Counted from the stretch's first letter, positions 7,291-15,767 are shown. The stretch is 39,553 nt of DNA from Leuconostoc carnosum (GCF_014207505.1 NZ_JACHGL010000002.1:1-39553), one strand, 5' to 3'. The notes: generated by a model not told the origin, from the letters alone. A program made the numbers and translations.

Positions 7291-8989
7291 TTTACCAAAA
7301 ATCCCACTAGAAAGTTGGGTAACTGATGCTGTTAATTGGTTGACACAGCATTTAGCTGCTTTATTTAATTTCATGCAGTCAGTTGGTAAAATTGTGATGG
7401 ATAATATGACGGCAGGTTTAATAGCTATTCCTATGCCGTTAATGATTGCGGGTATTACATTAATTGCTATTTTGACAACATCGAAGAAATTCGGTTTTCC
7501 ACTTTTTACTTTAGTCGGGTTGTCATTGATTGCTAACCAAGATTTGTGGAATGATTTGATGAATACCGTTACTTTGGTAATTATGGCATCGGTCATTTCG
7601 TTAATTATCGGTATTCCATTGGGTATTTTGACTGCCAAGTCTGCAAAAACGGCTGCAGTTGTTAAACCAATTCTTGATTTTATGCAGACAATGCCTGGTT
7701 TTGTATACTTGATTCCAGCTGTTGCATTCTTTGGTATTGGTGTTGTACCTGGGGTCTTCGCCTCAATAATATTTGCTTTACCACCTATGGTACGTATGAC
7801 AGATTTGGGTATCCGTCAAGTACCTACTGCTTTAGTTGAAGCAGCTGATTCTTTTGGCTCAACAACTTGGCAAAAATTGATTAAGTTAGAATTACCAAGT
7901 GCAAGAAATACTATTTTAGCTGGTGCCAATCAAACTATTATGTTGGCCTTATCGATGGTGGTAACAGCATCGATGATTGGTGCGCCTGGATTAGGACGTG
8001 GTGTGTTGTCTGCTGTACAGCATGCTGATGTGGGATCTGGTTTCGTTAATGGTTTAGGATTGGTTATTTTAGCTATTATCATTGACCGTTTCACACAGAA
8101 ATTGAATACAACACCAGGTCAAAAAACAGTCGCTAAACCATGGCGTCGCTGGGCTATATTAGCTGCAGTAGTTGTTATGATTGGTGGTGGTGTTGTGAAC
8201 TCACTGACTTCCAATAAAACTACTGGACAAAAAGTCAATATCGGCTATGTGGAATGGGATTCGGAAGTGGCATCTACTAATGTTGTAGCAGAATCATTAC
8301 GTCAGCATGGTTACGATGTTACAATTACACCGCTAGATAATGCTGTTTTATGGCAATCAGTAGCTAATGGCCAGGTAGATGCTTCAGTAAGTGCATGGCT
8401 ACCCGTAACACATAAAACCTTATACGATAAGTATAAGAAAGATTTGAAGGTACTAGGACCAAACTTACGCGGAGCTAAAACAGGGTTTGTTGTGCCAGAT
8501 TATATGAAAGCTAACTCTATTGAAGATCTGACTAATCAAGCTGGCAAAACAATTACTGGTATTGAACCAGGGGCTGGTGCTATGGCTAGTGCCCAAAAGA
8601 CTATTGATAGTTATTCAAATCTGAAAGGATGGAACCTATTAGGATCATCATCTGGAGCTATGACAACAGCGTTAGATAAGGCATATAAAAATAAGCAAGA
8701 TATTATCGTGACCGGTTGGTCACCTCATTGGATGTTTAGTAAGTATCATTTGAAATACTTAGAAGATCCGAAGGGAACAATGGGTAAAGGTGAAAACATC
8801 AATACTTTTGTTCGTAAGGGGCTTAAAAGTGACAATCCAAAGTTGGAAAAAATATTTGATCGATTCCACTGGACTAAATCAGATATGGAGAGTGTGATGC
8901 TAGAAATTCAAAATGGCAAATCACCTAAACAAGCAGCAGCTGACTGGATAAAAGCAAATAAAAAATCAGTTGATAGTTGGTATAAATAA
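7283..8989 (+). CDS. busAB: Glycine betaine ABC importer, permease fused to substrate-binding protein
   Basis: OpuABC-type fusion. After the short N-terminus there are membrane helices across residues about 45-290. The permease EAA-type loop is [19 protein letters not shown]. The periplasmic-binding-protein-like domain (about 305-568) is anchored outside the membrane by the last helix. In that domain [31 protein letters not shown] and GWSPHWMF include the tryptophans that form the betaine cage in this family. The total of 568 aa is normal. The best start is the ATG at 7283, nine bases after AAGGAG; earlier in-frame ATGs at 7274 and 7277 are too close to the SD. Translation is coupled to busAA by the overlap. 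The close resemblance to lactococcal OpuABC is from memory. Confidence 0.95.
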   Translation: MLNLPKIPLESWVTDAVNWLTQHLAALFNFMQSVGKIVMDNMTAGLIAIPMPLMIAGITLIAILTTSKKFGFPLFTLVGLSLIANQDLWNDLMNTVTLVIMASVISLIIGIPLGILTAKSAKTAAVVKPILDFMQTMPGFVYLIPAVAFFGIGVVPGVFASIIFALPPMVRMTDLGIRQVPTALVEAADSFGSTTWQKLIKLELPSARNTILAGANQTIMLALSMVVTASMIGAPGLGRGVLSAVQHADVGSGFVNGLGLVILAIIIDRFTQKLNTTPGQKTVAKPWRRWAILAAVVVMIGGGVVNSLTSNKTTGQKVNIGYVEWDSEVASTNVVAESLRQHGYDVTITPLDNAVLWQSVANGQVDASVSAWLPVTHKTLYDKYKKDLKVLGPNLRGAKTGFVVPDYMKANSIEDLTNQAGKTITGIEPGAGAMASAQKTIDSYSNLKGWNLLGSSSGAMTTALDKAYKNKQDIIVTGWSPHWMFSKYHLKYLEDPKGTMGKGENINTFVRKGLKSDNPKLEKIFDRFHWTKSDMESVMLEIQNGKSPKQAAADWIKANKKSVDSWYK

Positions 8990-9001
8990 TTTATAGAATC
9001 C

Positions 9002-9040
9002 AAAAAGGACCGTTAGATAAAGTTTCTAACGGTCCTTTTT
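9002..9040. terminator. Bidirectional terminator after busAB
   Basis: Perfect 16-bp stem AAAAAGGACCGTTAGA / TCTAACGGTCCTTTTT with a 7-base loop. It is symmetric enough to end both busAB and the converging operon that stops at 9049. Confidence 0.92.
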
Positions 9041-9048
9041 GCATCTAC

Positions 9049-9510
9049 TTAAACGTTATGATCTTGCGCAATAATCCAGTTCGTTAGTTCTGGATCGTTG
9101 ATACGCGTCTGGTGTTGTTTTAAATATTGACGGTATAGTGTTGCTATGCGTTTCCTAAAAATCAATGTATTTGGTGCGGTGAGGGTATCATTCAGTAATT
9201 GATAAGACCGAATTGCGCAACTCATAAAATGTAACTCATCAGCTATTTGAACAGAGTTAAGCCCGTGAGATTCATGGAAAAGATGTTGCCGCATTGCAAA
9301 TCCAAGTGCTTGTTGAAAACGGTTAAGGTTGTTGGGATCAATATGATTATCAGCGCCAATATCAAGCATTGTCTGCTTAAAACTGTCAATAGCTTGTTCA
9401 GGTGCTTTGTTTGTCAGTTCAAATCGTTGAAACGCTGTGCCATCATTAGTAACATTTTCTTCATAACGATACCACTTAGGATTGGTTAGAAAAAAAGGTA
9501 TTTTAGCCAT
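9049..9510 (-). CDS. Conserved-looking hypothetical protein at end of ABC operon
   Basis: 153 aa, not recognised. It is soluble and mostly helical, starting MAKIPFFLTNPKWYRYEENV, with several aromatic and histidine residues in the middle (FAMRQHLFHESHGLN, ADELHFMSCAIRSYQLL). No membrane segment, no nucleotide-binding motif. AAAAGG precedes the ATG by about 12 bases. It begins 24 bases after the ABC permease stop on the same strand, so it is the last gene of the XRE-membrane-ABC operon. A role with that exporter is possible but only from position. Confidence 0.6.
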   Translation of the reverse strand: MAKIPFFLTNPKWYRYEENVTNDGTAFQRFELTNKAPEQAIDSFKQTMLDIGADNHIDPNNLNRFQQALGFAMRQHLFHESHGLNSVQIADELHFMSCAIRSYQLLNDTLTAPNTLIFRKRIATLYRQYLKQHQTRINDPELTNWIIAQDHNV

Positions 9511-9534
9511 GGGTATTTTCTGCCTTTTAATTGA

Positions 9535-10764
9535 TTAGTTCTTTTGTTTTTTTAGATTTTTGAACAATTGTGACATAATTTTGTCATCACTATAAGATAG
9601 CACATTTTTGGCGTAAATATTTTGTCCAAACCAAGCGAGGAGAATCATTGCGATAAACGAGATAACCAGTGATATAATCGCGGCTGGCCACGTTTCAACT
9701 TTGGTTACTAATCGAACAGGCATCATACTTTGTGAGATGAAAGGCACATAACTCAAGATTTTGATAGCAATATTATTCGGCATGTTTGTCATAACAAAAC
9801 TAAACATGTAACCCACCATAGCTAAGAATGTAATTGGTTGTATTGCTTGTTGGACTTGGGCATTATCATTAATGAGTGATGCAATGAGTGATGTTAAGAC
9901 GAGATAGAGTGCCACGGCAATTAAAATATATAGTGTGGCAAAAAGTGCAAAGCCAATTGTTACACCTGAAAAGGAGCTGGAGAGGTTTTCAACAATAGCA
10001 TTATCTTTGAATCCAAGGTAAGCTAACAGGCCACTAATAATATAAATTAACATATGAGTGGTAGCGAGTCCAAAAATACCAATTATTTTACCAAAATATT
10101 GAACACGTGCTGATGTAGCTGCTAACAGTGTTTCCATAATACGTGAAGATTTTTCGTTGGCAATTTCTGTGGCAATCATCGACGTATACCACATGACAAT
10201 AACTGTGGTAATTATTCCAATAGACACGGCAACACCATAATTCGCCATATCAGAATTTTCAGCATTTGTTGACTTGTTGTCTGATTGCTTGACAACAGTT
10301 TTTAAATCATAAGGCTTTATTAACTCGGCTGTTTGTGCGCTGGTCAAACCGTAGGTAGTGGCTTTTTGTTGACGTGAGAGGTCACCTAAAATGTGATTAA
10401 TAGCCTCTTTATTGATTGCGTTACTTTTTGGATGTGTGGTTAAAGTTGCCTTATCATTATCGACAACCAATACACCATCTAATTTTTCGTTGGTTAACGA
10501 TTGATTAGCGGTCTTGTTATCGGTTGTTTTTGATACATTAATATTGAGTGATTTTTCTGATTGAGTAAAAACTTGTCGTACTTCTGAGGGTGCGATGACC
10601 GCTATTGTCGGCGTTGTGTTACCTTGCATTTTGGTAATACCATAGGTAATACCGCCAATAATTGCTGCAAAAAGTAAAGGGGATAGTACAAGCAGCCAGT
10701 AACCACGGCTTTTGAAATGGTTTCGAAAAGTTTGTTTAATAACAATACGGAGTTGATTACTCAT
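9535..10764 (-). CDS. ABC exporter permease, NatB/YhaP-like
   Basis: 409-aa membrane subunit of an ABC-2 type exporter. One helix lies near the N-terminus (YWLLVLSPLLFAAIIGGITYGI), followed by a large extracytoplasmic domain of about 130 residues (about 45-175). Five or so helices follow from about 178 to 385, with the conserved cytoplasmic segment NEKSSRIMETLLAATSARVQYFGK near 205-228 typical of the NatB/ABC2_membrane_3 group. Its ATG overlaps the stop of the ATPase gene by four bases (ATGA), so translation is coupled. NatAB of Bacillus exports Na+; others in the family export peptides or drugs. The substrate here is unknown. Confidence 0.82.
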   Translation of the reverse strand: MSNQLRIVIKQTFRNHFKSRGYWLLVLSPLLFAAIIGGITYGITKMQGNTTPTIAVIAPSEVRQVFTQSEKSLNINVSKTTDNKTANQSLTNEKLDGVLVVDNDKATLTTHPKSNAINKEAINHILGDLSRQQKATTYGLTSAQTAELIKPYDLKTVVKQSDNKSTNAENSDMANYGVAVSIGIITTVIVMWYTSMIATEIANEKSSRIMETLLAATSARVQYFGKIIGIFGLATTHMLIYIISGLLAYLGFKDNAIVENLSSSFSGVTIGFALFATLYILIAVALYLVLTSLIASLINDNAQVQQAIQPITFLAMVGYMFSFVMTNMPNNIAIKILSYVPFISQSMMPVRLVTKVETWPAAIISLVISFIAMILLAWFGQNIYAKNVLSYSDDKIMSQLFKNLKKQKN

Positions 10765-11651
10765 GATAGGGCGACCTCCTGGCGGAAAATATCATCAAGG
10801 GTTGGTGGTTGTTGTGAGAATGCGGGAATATAGCCATTACGTGTCACATAATCAAATAATTGATGACCCGTTGCTTCGTCACTTAGCGTGATGTCAAAAC
10901 CTGCACCTTGCTGAGTCACTGTGATGACACCGGGAAAATTGGTTAACTCATCTTGTGTAAATGGTCCTTCAATATAGACTTTAGTGCGACCAAATTGTTC
11001 ACGAATCTCTTGAACGCCACCTTGTAGTACAACTTGACCTTTTTTTAGCATAGTTAAGTTATCTGAAATTTTCGTGACGTTGTTCATATCATGACTTGAA
11101 AAAATAATCATTGCGCCATTGTCTTTCATTCTTACAATCTCGTCCATCATAATACTTGTATTAACAGGATCTAGCCCTGAAAAGGGCTCATCTAAAATGA
11201 GTAATTTAGGTGTAAAAATGAGTGAGGCAATCATTTGTACTTTTTGGGCATTACCTTTGGAAAGCGTCTGTACCTTGTCGGTCGCTTTACCCACAACATT
11301 TAAACGTTGCAACCAGTCCGTCAGAGCGACCTTTGCCTCGGCGCGTGGCATGCCGTGAAGTTCAGCAAAATACAAAATTTGTTCTTCAATGGTTAGTTTT
11401 TGGTACAAACCACGTTCTTCTGGTAGAAAACCAATTTTTTGTTTATCTGCTTGAGTGATAGGATGACCATCCCAAGTAATCTCACCAGATGTCGGCTTGA
11501 TGAAATTTAAAATCATACGGAAGGTGGTTGTTTTACCCGCACCGTTTTGACCTATCAAACCCATAACTTTACCAGGCTCGAGTACCATATTCATATTTTT
11601 TACGGCGATGTTATCGCCAAATTTCTTGTTGAGGTGATTGAGTTCAAGCAT
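10761..11651 (-). CDS. ABC exporter ATPase, NatA-like
   Basis: 296-aa ATP-binding subunit. Walker A GQNGAGKTTT (about 34-43), Q-loop GFLPEERGLY (about 83), signature in the variant form LSKGNAQKVQ (about 130), Walker B LLILDEPFSGLDP (about 152), and the His of SSHD (about 187). A C-terminal extension of about 80 residues (DUF4162-like, VYIEGPFTQDELTNF) is typical of NatA/YhaQ ATPases. AAGGAG precedes the ATG and overlaps the stop codon of the upstream membrane gene remnant, so it depends on the same transcript from the XRE promoter. It pairs with the permease at 9535-10764. Substrate unknown. Confidence 0.88.
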   Translation of the reverse strand: MLELNHLNKKFGDNIAVKNMNMVLEPGKVMGLIGQNGAGKTTTFRMILNFIKPTSGEITWDGHPITQADKQKIGFLPEERGLYQKLTIEEQILYFAELHGMPRAEAKVALTDWLQRLNVVGKATDKVQTLSKGNAQKVQMIASLIFTPKLLILDEPFSGLDPVNTSIMMDEIVRMKDNGAMIIFSSHDMNNVTKISDNLTMLKKGQVVLQGGVQEIREQFGRTKVYIEGPFTQDELTNFPGVITVTQQGAGFDITLSDEATGHQLFDYVTRNGYIPAFSQQPPTLDDIFRQEVALS

Positions 11652-11662
11652 TTAATTTCTCC

Positions 11663-12139
11663 TTATAATAGTTTGTTTAGCAGCCATCTGAGACCGTATG
11701 TTAAACTTAGAAGTAACAATAACGGTGCTGAAAGATACCAACCATATGTTGGGAAGTAGCCACATCCTACGACGAATATGAGATAAAATATCACAAGTAA
11801 TATTTTCAAAGTGAGTGCGTCAGCTCGTTGACGAATATATTGGACCCGCTCATCAGTATTTTTAATTTTCTGACTGTGTACCTAATTTGGGTTTGATAAA
11901 TATATAATACTCATCAATTTAGCTGCAAGTGCACCGCTGAATAGACCACTGTATAAACCTGAGGCAAATGAGCCGATAATATGACCAAAGAAATAGTAAA
12001 TCGGAAAACTGGCAACGAATAGTATCACTGCAAAAATAATAAAACTAATTGCTAAAAAATTAGTTTGCAATTTGACTAAGTCGATATATTCTTGATCACT
12101 CAAACCCGGTTTTGGTGCTCCAAATAATGTTTTAAGCAT
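11663..12139 (-). pseudogene. Four-helix membrane protein gene with in-frame amber
   Basis: The ATG at 12139, two bases after the XRE stop, starts MLKTLFGAPKPGL. The frame gives two membrane helices (NFLAISFIIFAVILFVASF and a second around GSFASGLYSGLFSGAL) and reaches LSNPN followed by TAG at 11882-11884. The same frame stays open for 72 more codons to TAA at 11663-11665, with a charged link NTDERVQYIRQRADALTLK and two more helices. Charged links of that kind (TDER..IRQ) join the helix pairs in XRE-linked small membrane proteins, so I read it as one 158-codon gene with a point mutation to TAG. No good start lies just after the stop. A shortened two-helix protein may still be made. Not assigned a function. 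Confidence 0.72.
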
Positions 12140-12140
12140 G

Positions 12141-12341
12141 TTAATCTCTCTCTTTAAAAATAAAAACCTCTTCGATTGGTAATCCAAAATACTGAGCAAT
12201 ATCATGGGCTAAAAATAATGATGCATTGTACTTTCCTTTCTCTAGTGAAATGATTGTTTGCCTAGTAACTTCTAGAACATCAGCAAGCTGAGCCTGTGTC
12301 ATGTGACGTGACTTTCTCAGTTCGTGAATACGGTTCTTCAT
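12141..12341 (-). CDS. XRE-family transcriptional regulator, short form
   Basis: 66-aa DNA-binding protein made of little more than a Cro/C1-type helix-turn-helix: MKNRIHELRKSRHMTQAQLADVLEVTRQTIISLEKGKYNAS, then a fourth helix HDIAQYFGLPIEEVFIF. Such short regulators usually control a following membrane protein and exporter and bind their own promoter. Its stop lies two bases before the membrane gene start. A strong promoter with an inverted repeat lies upstream, which suggests autoregulation. The inducer is unknown. Confidence 0.88.
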   Translation of the reverse strand: MKNRIHELRKSRHMTQAQLADVLEVTRQTIISLEKGKYNASLFLAHDIAQYFGLPIEEVFIFKERD

Positions 12342-12381
12342 TGCATACAGCCTCGGTTTTTATGAATTGTTATTCTCTTAA

Positions 12382-12411
12382 AGTATAGCAAGCTTTACTT
12401 TTTTTGTAAAG
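12382..12411 (-). promoter_or_regulatory. Promoter of the XRE-ABC operon with overlapping operator
   Basis: Read on the - strand: TTTACA, exactly 17 bases, TATACT. The inverted repeat CTTTAC (12393-12398) / GTAAAG (12406-12411) covers the -35 and spacer. Position and symmetry fit a binding site for the XRE protein itself; that is inference. Confidence 0.7.
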
Positions 12412-12488
12412 TTTGTTTTACTTTTATTTTGATTTGCATTTTAAAAGGAAAAGAACTATAACAGAGGTATAGAAAAGGGGTCAATAAA

Positions 12489-12698
12489 ATGGCAGATGAA
12501 CATTATGCAACATTAGATCTTCCAATGAACGAAGTTTTTGATTGGAGCGAGGACAAAACCCCATTACGCGATGCTTTGTGGAACCATTATATGGACGAAA
12601 GCAATAAAAACACGTTGTCAACATTGGAACATATAAAGGCTTATAAAACAATGAGCGATGATGATCTAAAGGTTGCTGCTGGCAAAGTTTTGCAGTAG
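12489..12698 (+). CDS. Small acidic hypothetical protein
   Basis: 69 aa, not recognised. AAGGGG lies eight bases before the ATG. The sequence is soluble and acidic (MADEHYATLDLPMNEVFDWSEDKTPL), with aromatic residues in the first half and a lysine-containing helix at the end (SDDDLKVAAGKVLQ). It is flanked upstream by the divergent XRE promoter and downstream by a strong terminator, so it forms its own transcript. The good SD and its own terminator support a real gene. It may be a lineage-specific regulator or stress protein; no evidence beyond that. Confidence 0.65.
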   Translation: MADEHYATLDLPMNEVFDWSEDKTPLRDALWNHYMDESNKNTLSTLEHIKAYKTMSDDDLKVAAGKVLQ

Positions 12699-12745
12699 TA
12701 ATGGTTGGTGAGTGACTGTTGCTTTATCAGTATGATAATTTTTAT

Positions 12746-12789
12746 AAAAAGCGAGCTTTATGAATTCATATTCAAAAAGTTCGCTTTTT
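12746..12789 (+). terminator. Terminator after the 69-aa gene
   Basis: AAAAAGCGAGCTTT (12746-12759) pairs with AAAGTTCGCTTTTT (12776-12789) through one G-T wobble, ending in a T-run. It lies before the guaC promoter. Confidence 0.85.
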
Positions 12790-12804
12790 ATAGTTGTTTA
12801 CAAG

Positions 12805-12833
12805 TTTATATTGTCTATATTTTACGTTATAAT
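12805..12833 (+). promoter_or_regulatory. Candidate guaC promoter
   Basis: TTTATA (12805-12810), 17 bases, consensus TATAAT (12828-12833), placing the start of transcription about 20-25 bases before the guaC ATG. I saw no purine riboswitch-like fold in the short leader. Confidence 0.6.
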
Positions 12834-12862
12834 GGTTATAGAAAGAAAAAGGCGAATAATAT

Positions 12863-13849
12863 ATGGATTATAATACGGCATTTGATTATGAAGACGTACA
12901 ATTAATCCCTCAAAAGGGTATTTTACATTCTCGTTCCGAAGCAGATACGCGTGTCACACTTGGTGACTATGAGTTCAAATTACCAGTTGTGCCGGCAAAT
13001 ATGCAGACGGTCATTGATGAATCATTGGCACAACAGTTGGCAGCCAATGGCTATTTTTATGTGATGCATCGTTTTGAACCACAAAAGCGTTTACCATTTG
13101 TAAAAATGATGAACCAAAAGCAGCTCATTACTTCAATTTCTGTAGGTATTAAAGCCGATGAATATCAATTTATCGATGAACTGCAATCGCAACAAGCACA
13201 CGTTGATTATATTACAATTGATGTGGCTCATGGACATTCTGATGATGTGATGCATATGATTAGATATATTAAAAATCAATTGCCCGATGTCTTTGTAATT
13301 GCTGGGAATGTGGCAACGCCAGAAGCGGTCCGTGATTTGGAAGAGGCTGGTGCTGATGCAACGAAAGTGGGTGTTGGGCCTGGTAAAGCATGTATTACTA
13401 AGCTGAAAACAGGCTTTGGGACTGGTGGTTGGCAGTTATCTGCCTTACGACTATGTGCAAAAGTTGCTAAAAAACCTATTATTACTGATGGGGGTATTCG
13501 ATATAATGGTGATATTGCCAAATCTATACGATTTGGTGCGACCATGTGTATGATTGGGTCTATGCTTGCTGGACATGATGAAACACCAGGAGATATTGTG
13601 GAAATGGATGGTCGAAAATTTAAAACTTATTTTGGTTCAGCCTCACAATTTCAAAAGGGGGAACACAAACATGTTGAAGGGAAAAAGCTATTTGTTCCTT
13701 ATCGTGGTAGTATTTATGGCACATTGCAGGAGATGAAAGAAGACTTACAGTCAGCGATTTCCTATGCTGGCGGACGAGAATTATCTGATTTAAAGCATGT
13801 GGATTATGTCATCGTTAAAAATTCAATTATGAATGGTGATAGTTATTAA
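12863..13849 (+). CDS. guaC: GMP reductase
   Basis: Reduces GMP to IMP with NADPH and releases ammonia, returning guanine nucleotides to the adenine branch. 328 aa, the normal length of the type found in Firmicutes. Signatures: [11 protein letters not shown] near the N-terminus, [10 protein letters not shown] (about 44-53), IDVAHGHSD (about 119-127), [10 protein letters not shown] (about 146), the catalytic cysteine loop [11 protein letters not shown] (Cys about 177), [20 protein letters not shown], and [11 protein letters not shown]. The absence of a CBS insert and the GPGKxCxT loop separate it from IMP dehydrogenase. SD is weak (AAGG 13 bases upstream). A single gene with its own promoter, followed by the tRNA. 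Confidence 0.95.
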   Translation: MDYNTAFDYEDVQLIPQKGILHSRSEADTRVTLGDYEFKLPVVPANMQTVIDESLAQQLAANGYFYVMHRFEPQKRLPFVKMMNQKQLITSISVGIKADEYQFIDELQSQQAHVDYITIDVAHGHSDDVMHMIRYIKNQLPDVFVIAGNVATPEAVRDLEEAGADATKVGVGPGKACITKLKTGFGTGGWQLSALRLCAKVAKKPIITDGGIRYNGDIAKSIRFGATMCMIGSMLAGHDETPGDIVEMDGRKFKTYFGSASQFQKGEHKHVEGKKLFVPYRGSIYGTLQEMKEDLQSAISYAGGRELSDLKHVDYVIVKNSIMNGDSY

Positions 13850-13908
13850 TTTTTATTAGCAAGATGTTGACGCGGGGGTGTTTTTTCTGTATACTTATAT
13901 CTTGTTAT

Positions 13909-13980
13909 GGCGCTATGGTCAAGTGGTTAAGACGTCGGCTTCTCAGGCCGAAATCGAGGGTTCGACTCCCTCTAGCGCTA
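13909..13980 (+). tRNA. tRNA-Glu (anticodon CTC)
   Basis: A full cloverleaf of 72 bases. The acceptor stem is GGCGCTA / TAGCGCT (one G-T pair) with discriminator A, and the D stem is GTC/GAC. The anticodon stem is TCGGC/GCCGA with loop TTCTCAG, giving anticodon CTC. The T arm is GAGGG-TTCGACT-CCCTC. CCA is not encoded. It would read GAG codons. Prophage debris begins directly after it, which suggests that its 3' end is or was a phage attachment site. Confidence 0.95.
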
Positions 13981-14268
13981 TTTAGCATTTCATGGCGTTG
14001 CATAAGGTTGCAAAAACCTTGATGTAGCGCTTTTTTTGTTCAAAAACGTTGCACTGCATTTCATAGCATTTCACACAAAATGGGAAACTTTTTGGGAAAC
14101 ATTTTAAATACGTAAGTAAGCAGTGTAACGACGTTTAAGCCGTTTTTTATTTGCAGAAAAGGGCAACAAATAACACATAAACTAAAATGTGGTACATATT
14201 AACAAATACATATAAATATACGATATATAGTTGATATAATAGTTATATCAAAATAATGAGGTGTTGAC
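13981..14268 (+). repeat. Att-arm-like repeats after the tRNA; no gene
   Basis: This 288-base gap has no gene. It carries GCATTTCAT at 13985-13993 and 14056-14064, GCATTTCA at 14066-14073, and TGGGAAAC twice (14081-14088, 14093-14100, 12-base period). A small hairpin AAGGTT/AACCTT is followed by a T-run near 14030. Short direct repeats of this type next to a tRNA are typical of integrase arm sites at one end of a prophage, but no integrase gene remains in the window. Confidence 0.45.
14231..14251 (+). promoter_or_regulatory. Extended -10 promoter within a perfect palindrome, upstream of ArpU-like gene
   Basis: TTGATATAA (14231-14239), TAG, TTATATCAA (14243-14251) is a perfect 9-bp inverted repeat. 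It contains TGATATAAT, an extended -10 element, 30 bases before the ArpU-like ATG. Likely promoter plus operator. The word GTTGATATA recurs in the non-coding region at 15.8-16.2 kb. Confidence 0.55.
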
Positions 14269-14664
14269 ATGCAAATAGTGACGTATGATATAGACAAAAA
14301 ACAAGTGAAATTGTTTTTACAACAGTTACCAAAAATCGCAATCGTTGCACATATTAATTTAGCTAATCAACAGTTATCTAGTCGTACATTGTCAGACATG
14401 CCAGTAAATAGTAATAACAGGAATACAACACTTGATATGCTTGATCGTACCATGGAAGCACGTAACGTTATTAGTAGAGTTATTGAAGCATTAGAGCACA
14501 TGCCACATGATAGTTATAAAAACATTATCAAATTACGATACTTGTATGAGTTGAGTTATGAAAATATTGGGGATCAATTAGCTATATCAAGTAGACATGT
14601 TATCAGACTGATACAAGATAAAGCTTTGAAAGAGTTTGCGCTTGCTTATGGTATGTTTGATTAA
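14269..14664 (+). CDS. Phage ArpU-like transcriptional regulator
   Basis: 131 aa. The C-terminal third (about 90-125) is a sigma-factor-like helix-turn-helix: IKLRYLYELSYENIGDQLAISSRHVIRLIQDKAL. The N-terminal part is helical (DIDKKQVKLFLQQL, MLDRTMEARNVISRVIEALEHMP). This is the layout of ArpU/RinA-type phage regulators that switch on late genes. GAGGTG lies a few bases upstream of the ATG. In an intact phage this gene sits just before the terminase and late genes; here two small ORFs follow and then the phage ends. Its own promoter has a perfect palindrome. It may still be made, but its normal targets are missing. Confidence 0.75.
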   Translation: MQIVTYDIDKKQVKLFLQQLPKIAIVAHINLANQQLSSRTLSDMPVNSNNRNTTLDMLDRTMEARNVISRVIEALEHMPHDSYKNIIKLRYLYELSYENIGDQLAISSRHVIRLIQDKALKEFALAYGMFD

Positions 14665-14742
14665 AGATTAGGTTAGCGATCGAAACGGATATTACTTTTC
14701 CTGTTAGTTTTTGATAAAGCGTACTTATAACGAGGAGCAGAT

Positions 14743-15078
14743 ATGCCAACAACATGGACAAATCGTGAAATATTACAGTATTATTTTAGGGGGATGATAG
14801 ACCTAAAGATTAAATACCTGGACAATTCAGAAATTAATAACGAGTATAGGCGTGAGAATGAGACGTTTATACGAGCAGTTAAAACAACTCTGGATGACTT
14901 TAGTAGTCAACTTACGCCAGAGTTAAGAGCAATGTATGTTAGCAAGTACAAAGAGAATAAGCCATTTATAGAGTTCTACAATGTGGTAGCGCCTACGAGT
15001 TACATCATGGCATTAAATAAACAGCTGAATAAATTAGTCAACAAGATAGAACGACCCAAAAAGCGCTTATACGCATGA
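14743..15078 (+). CDS. Hypothetical phage protein
   Basis: 111 aa, not recognised. GAGGAG lies five bases before the ATG. Soluble and helical, basic at the C-terminus (NKLVNKIERPKKRLYA), with many Tyr, Asn and Glu residues (ILQYYFRGMIDLKIKYLDNSEINNEYRREN). No motif seen. It is 78 bases after the ArpU-like gene on the same strand and likely shares its transcript. From its place between a late regulator and a cut-off gene I guess a small DNA-associated phage protein; that is only position-based. Confidence 0.55.
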   Translation: MPTTWTNREILQYYFRGMIDLKIKYLDNSEINNEYRRENETFIRAVKTTLDDFSSQLTPELRAMYVSKYKENKPFIEFYNVVAPTSYIMALNKQLNKLVNKIERPKKRLYA

Positions 15079-15088
15079 TGGGGGCGCT

Positions 15089-15151
15089 ATGGTGTCACAA
15101 AAAGGAAAACGTAGTATAGCTGAAGCTTTCAATAAATATCCCAGAAAATGA
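15089..15151 (+). pseudogene. Start of a truncated phage gene (20 codons)
   Basis: ATG at 15089 with GGGGG just upstream, reading MVSQKGKRSIAEAFNKYPRK then TGA. The SD, the tight spacing after the previous stop and the abrupt end suggest the first codons of a longer gene whose body was deleted here. No family can be assigned from 20 residues. Confidence 0.3.
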
Positions 15152-15284
15152 ATTTGAGAAAGTCCTAAAAACAACTTTTTAAGAAAGTCATAAATAGATC
15201 ACTGTGATGGGTATTTATTAAATAAATATGATAAGTTTATGTTTAATGACATATCGGTATAAATTAATGGGGGAATCTGTAATT

Positions 15285-15635
15285 ATGAGTGATAGTAATG
15301 TTAAGTATGGGATTTTTGAGAAACATAGTTGGAAGGATGTTCTGTGGAATATTGGGAACCGAACAGCAGGTCTTACACGTCGCTATTATTTTTATCAGGA
15401 ACATGACGGAGAACGAACATTATTGTCTAAAAAAGCATTGTTAACCTTATTATCAACAAATGAGGATATGAAAAATTATATTTCAAAAGATGAACGGTAT
15501 AAACAATACATATCTCCTGATAATATTGTGATGAGCGAGAATGGTGAATTTTTTGCTGGTTTAATTAATATGGACTATATTAAAAAAATTGTTAATTATT
15601 TGAATTCAAGAGTTGAAAGTACCAAAGAGTTATAA
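15285..15635 (+). CDS. Hypothetical protein, genomic-island type
   Basis: 116 aa from the ATG at 15285, which has GGGGGA about ten bases upstream; an earlier in-frame ATG at 15228 lacks an SD. Soluble and rich in Lys, Tyr and Asn (MSDSNVKYGIFEKHSWKDVL, YYFYQEHDGERTLLSKKALL). No membrane helix or catalytic motif seen. It stands alone at the left edge of a 1.3-kb gene-free stretch and has no clear partner. Function unknown. Confidence 0.5.
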   Translation: MSDSNVKYGIFEKHSWKDVLWNIGNRTAGLTRRYYFYQEHDGERTLLSKKALLTLLSTNEDMKNYISKDERYKQYISPDNIVMSENGEFFAGLINMDYIKKIVNYLNSRVESTKEL

Positions 15636-15767
15636 TCACAGATAGCTATACTTTAAATAAGTTGTAGTCGACTAATGATCACGTTCTTCAAGAATAGAGC
15701 GTAGTTTTGTATTTTTCATCTGTTTTGGTTATGGAAATCAAAAATATTCCCGCCCATATGCAGTTGG

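Noticed and set aside
9247-9489. 80-aa open frame opposite the 153-aa hypothetical gene
   Set aside because: Antisense to a better-supported gene with an SD; no independent support.
14040-14111. C-terminal end of an integrase on the + strand (FHTKWETFWETF)
   Set aside because: The frame closes at a TAG just upstream, with no integrase-like residues; the pattern comes from the TGGGAAAC repeats.
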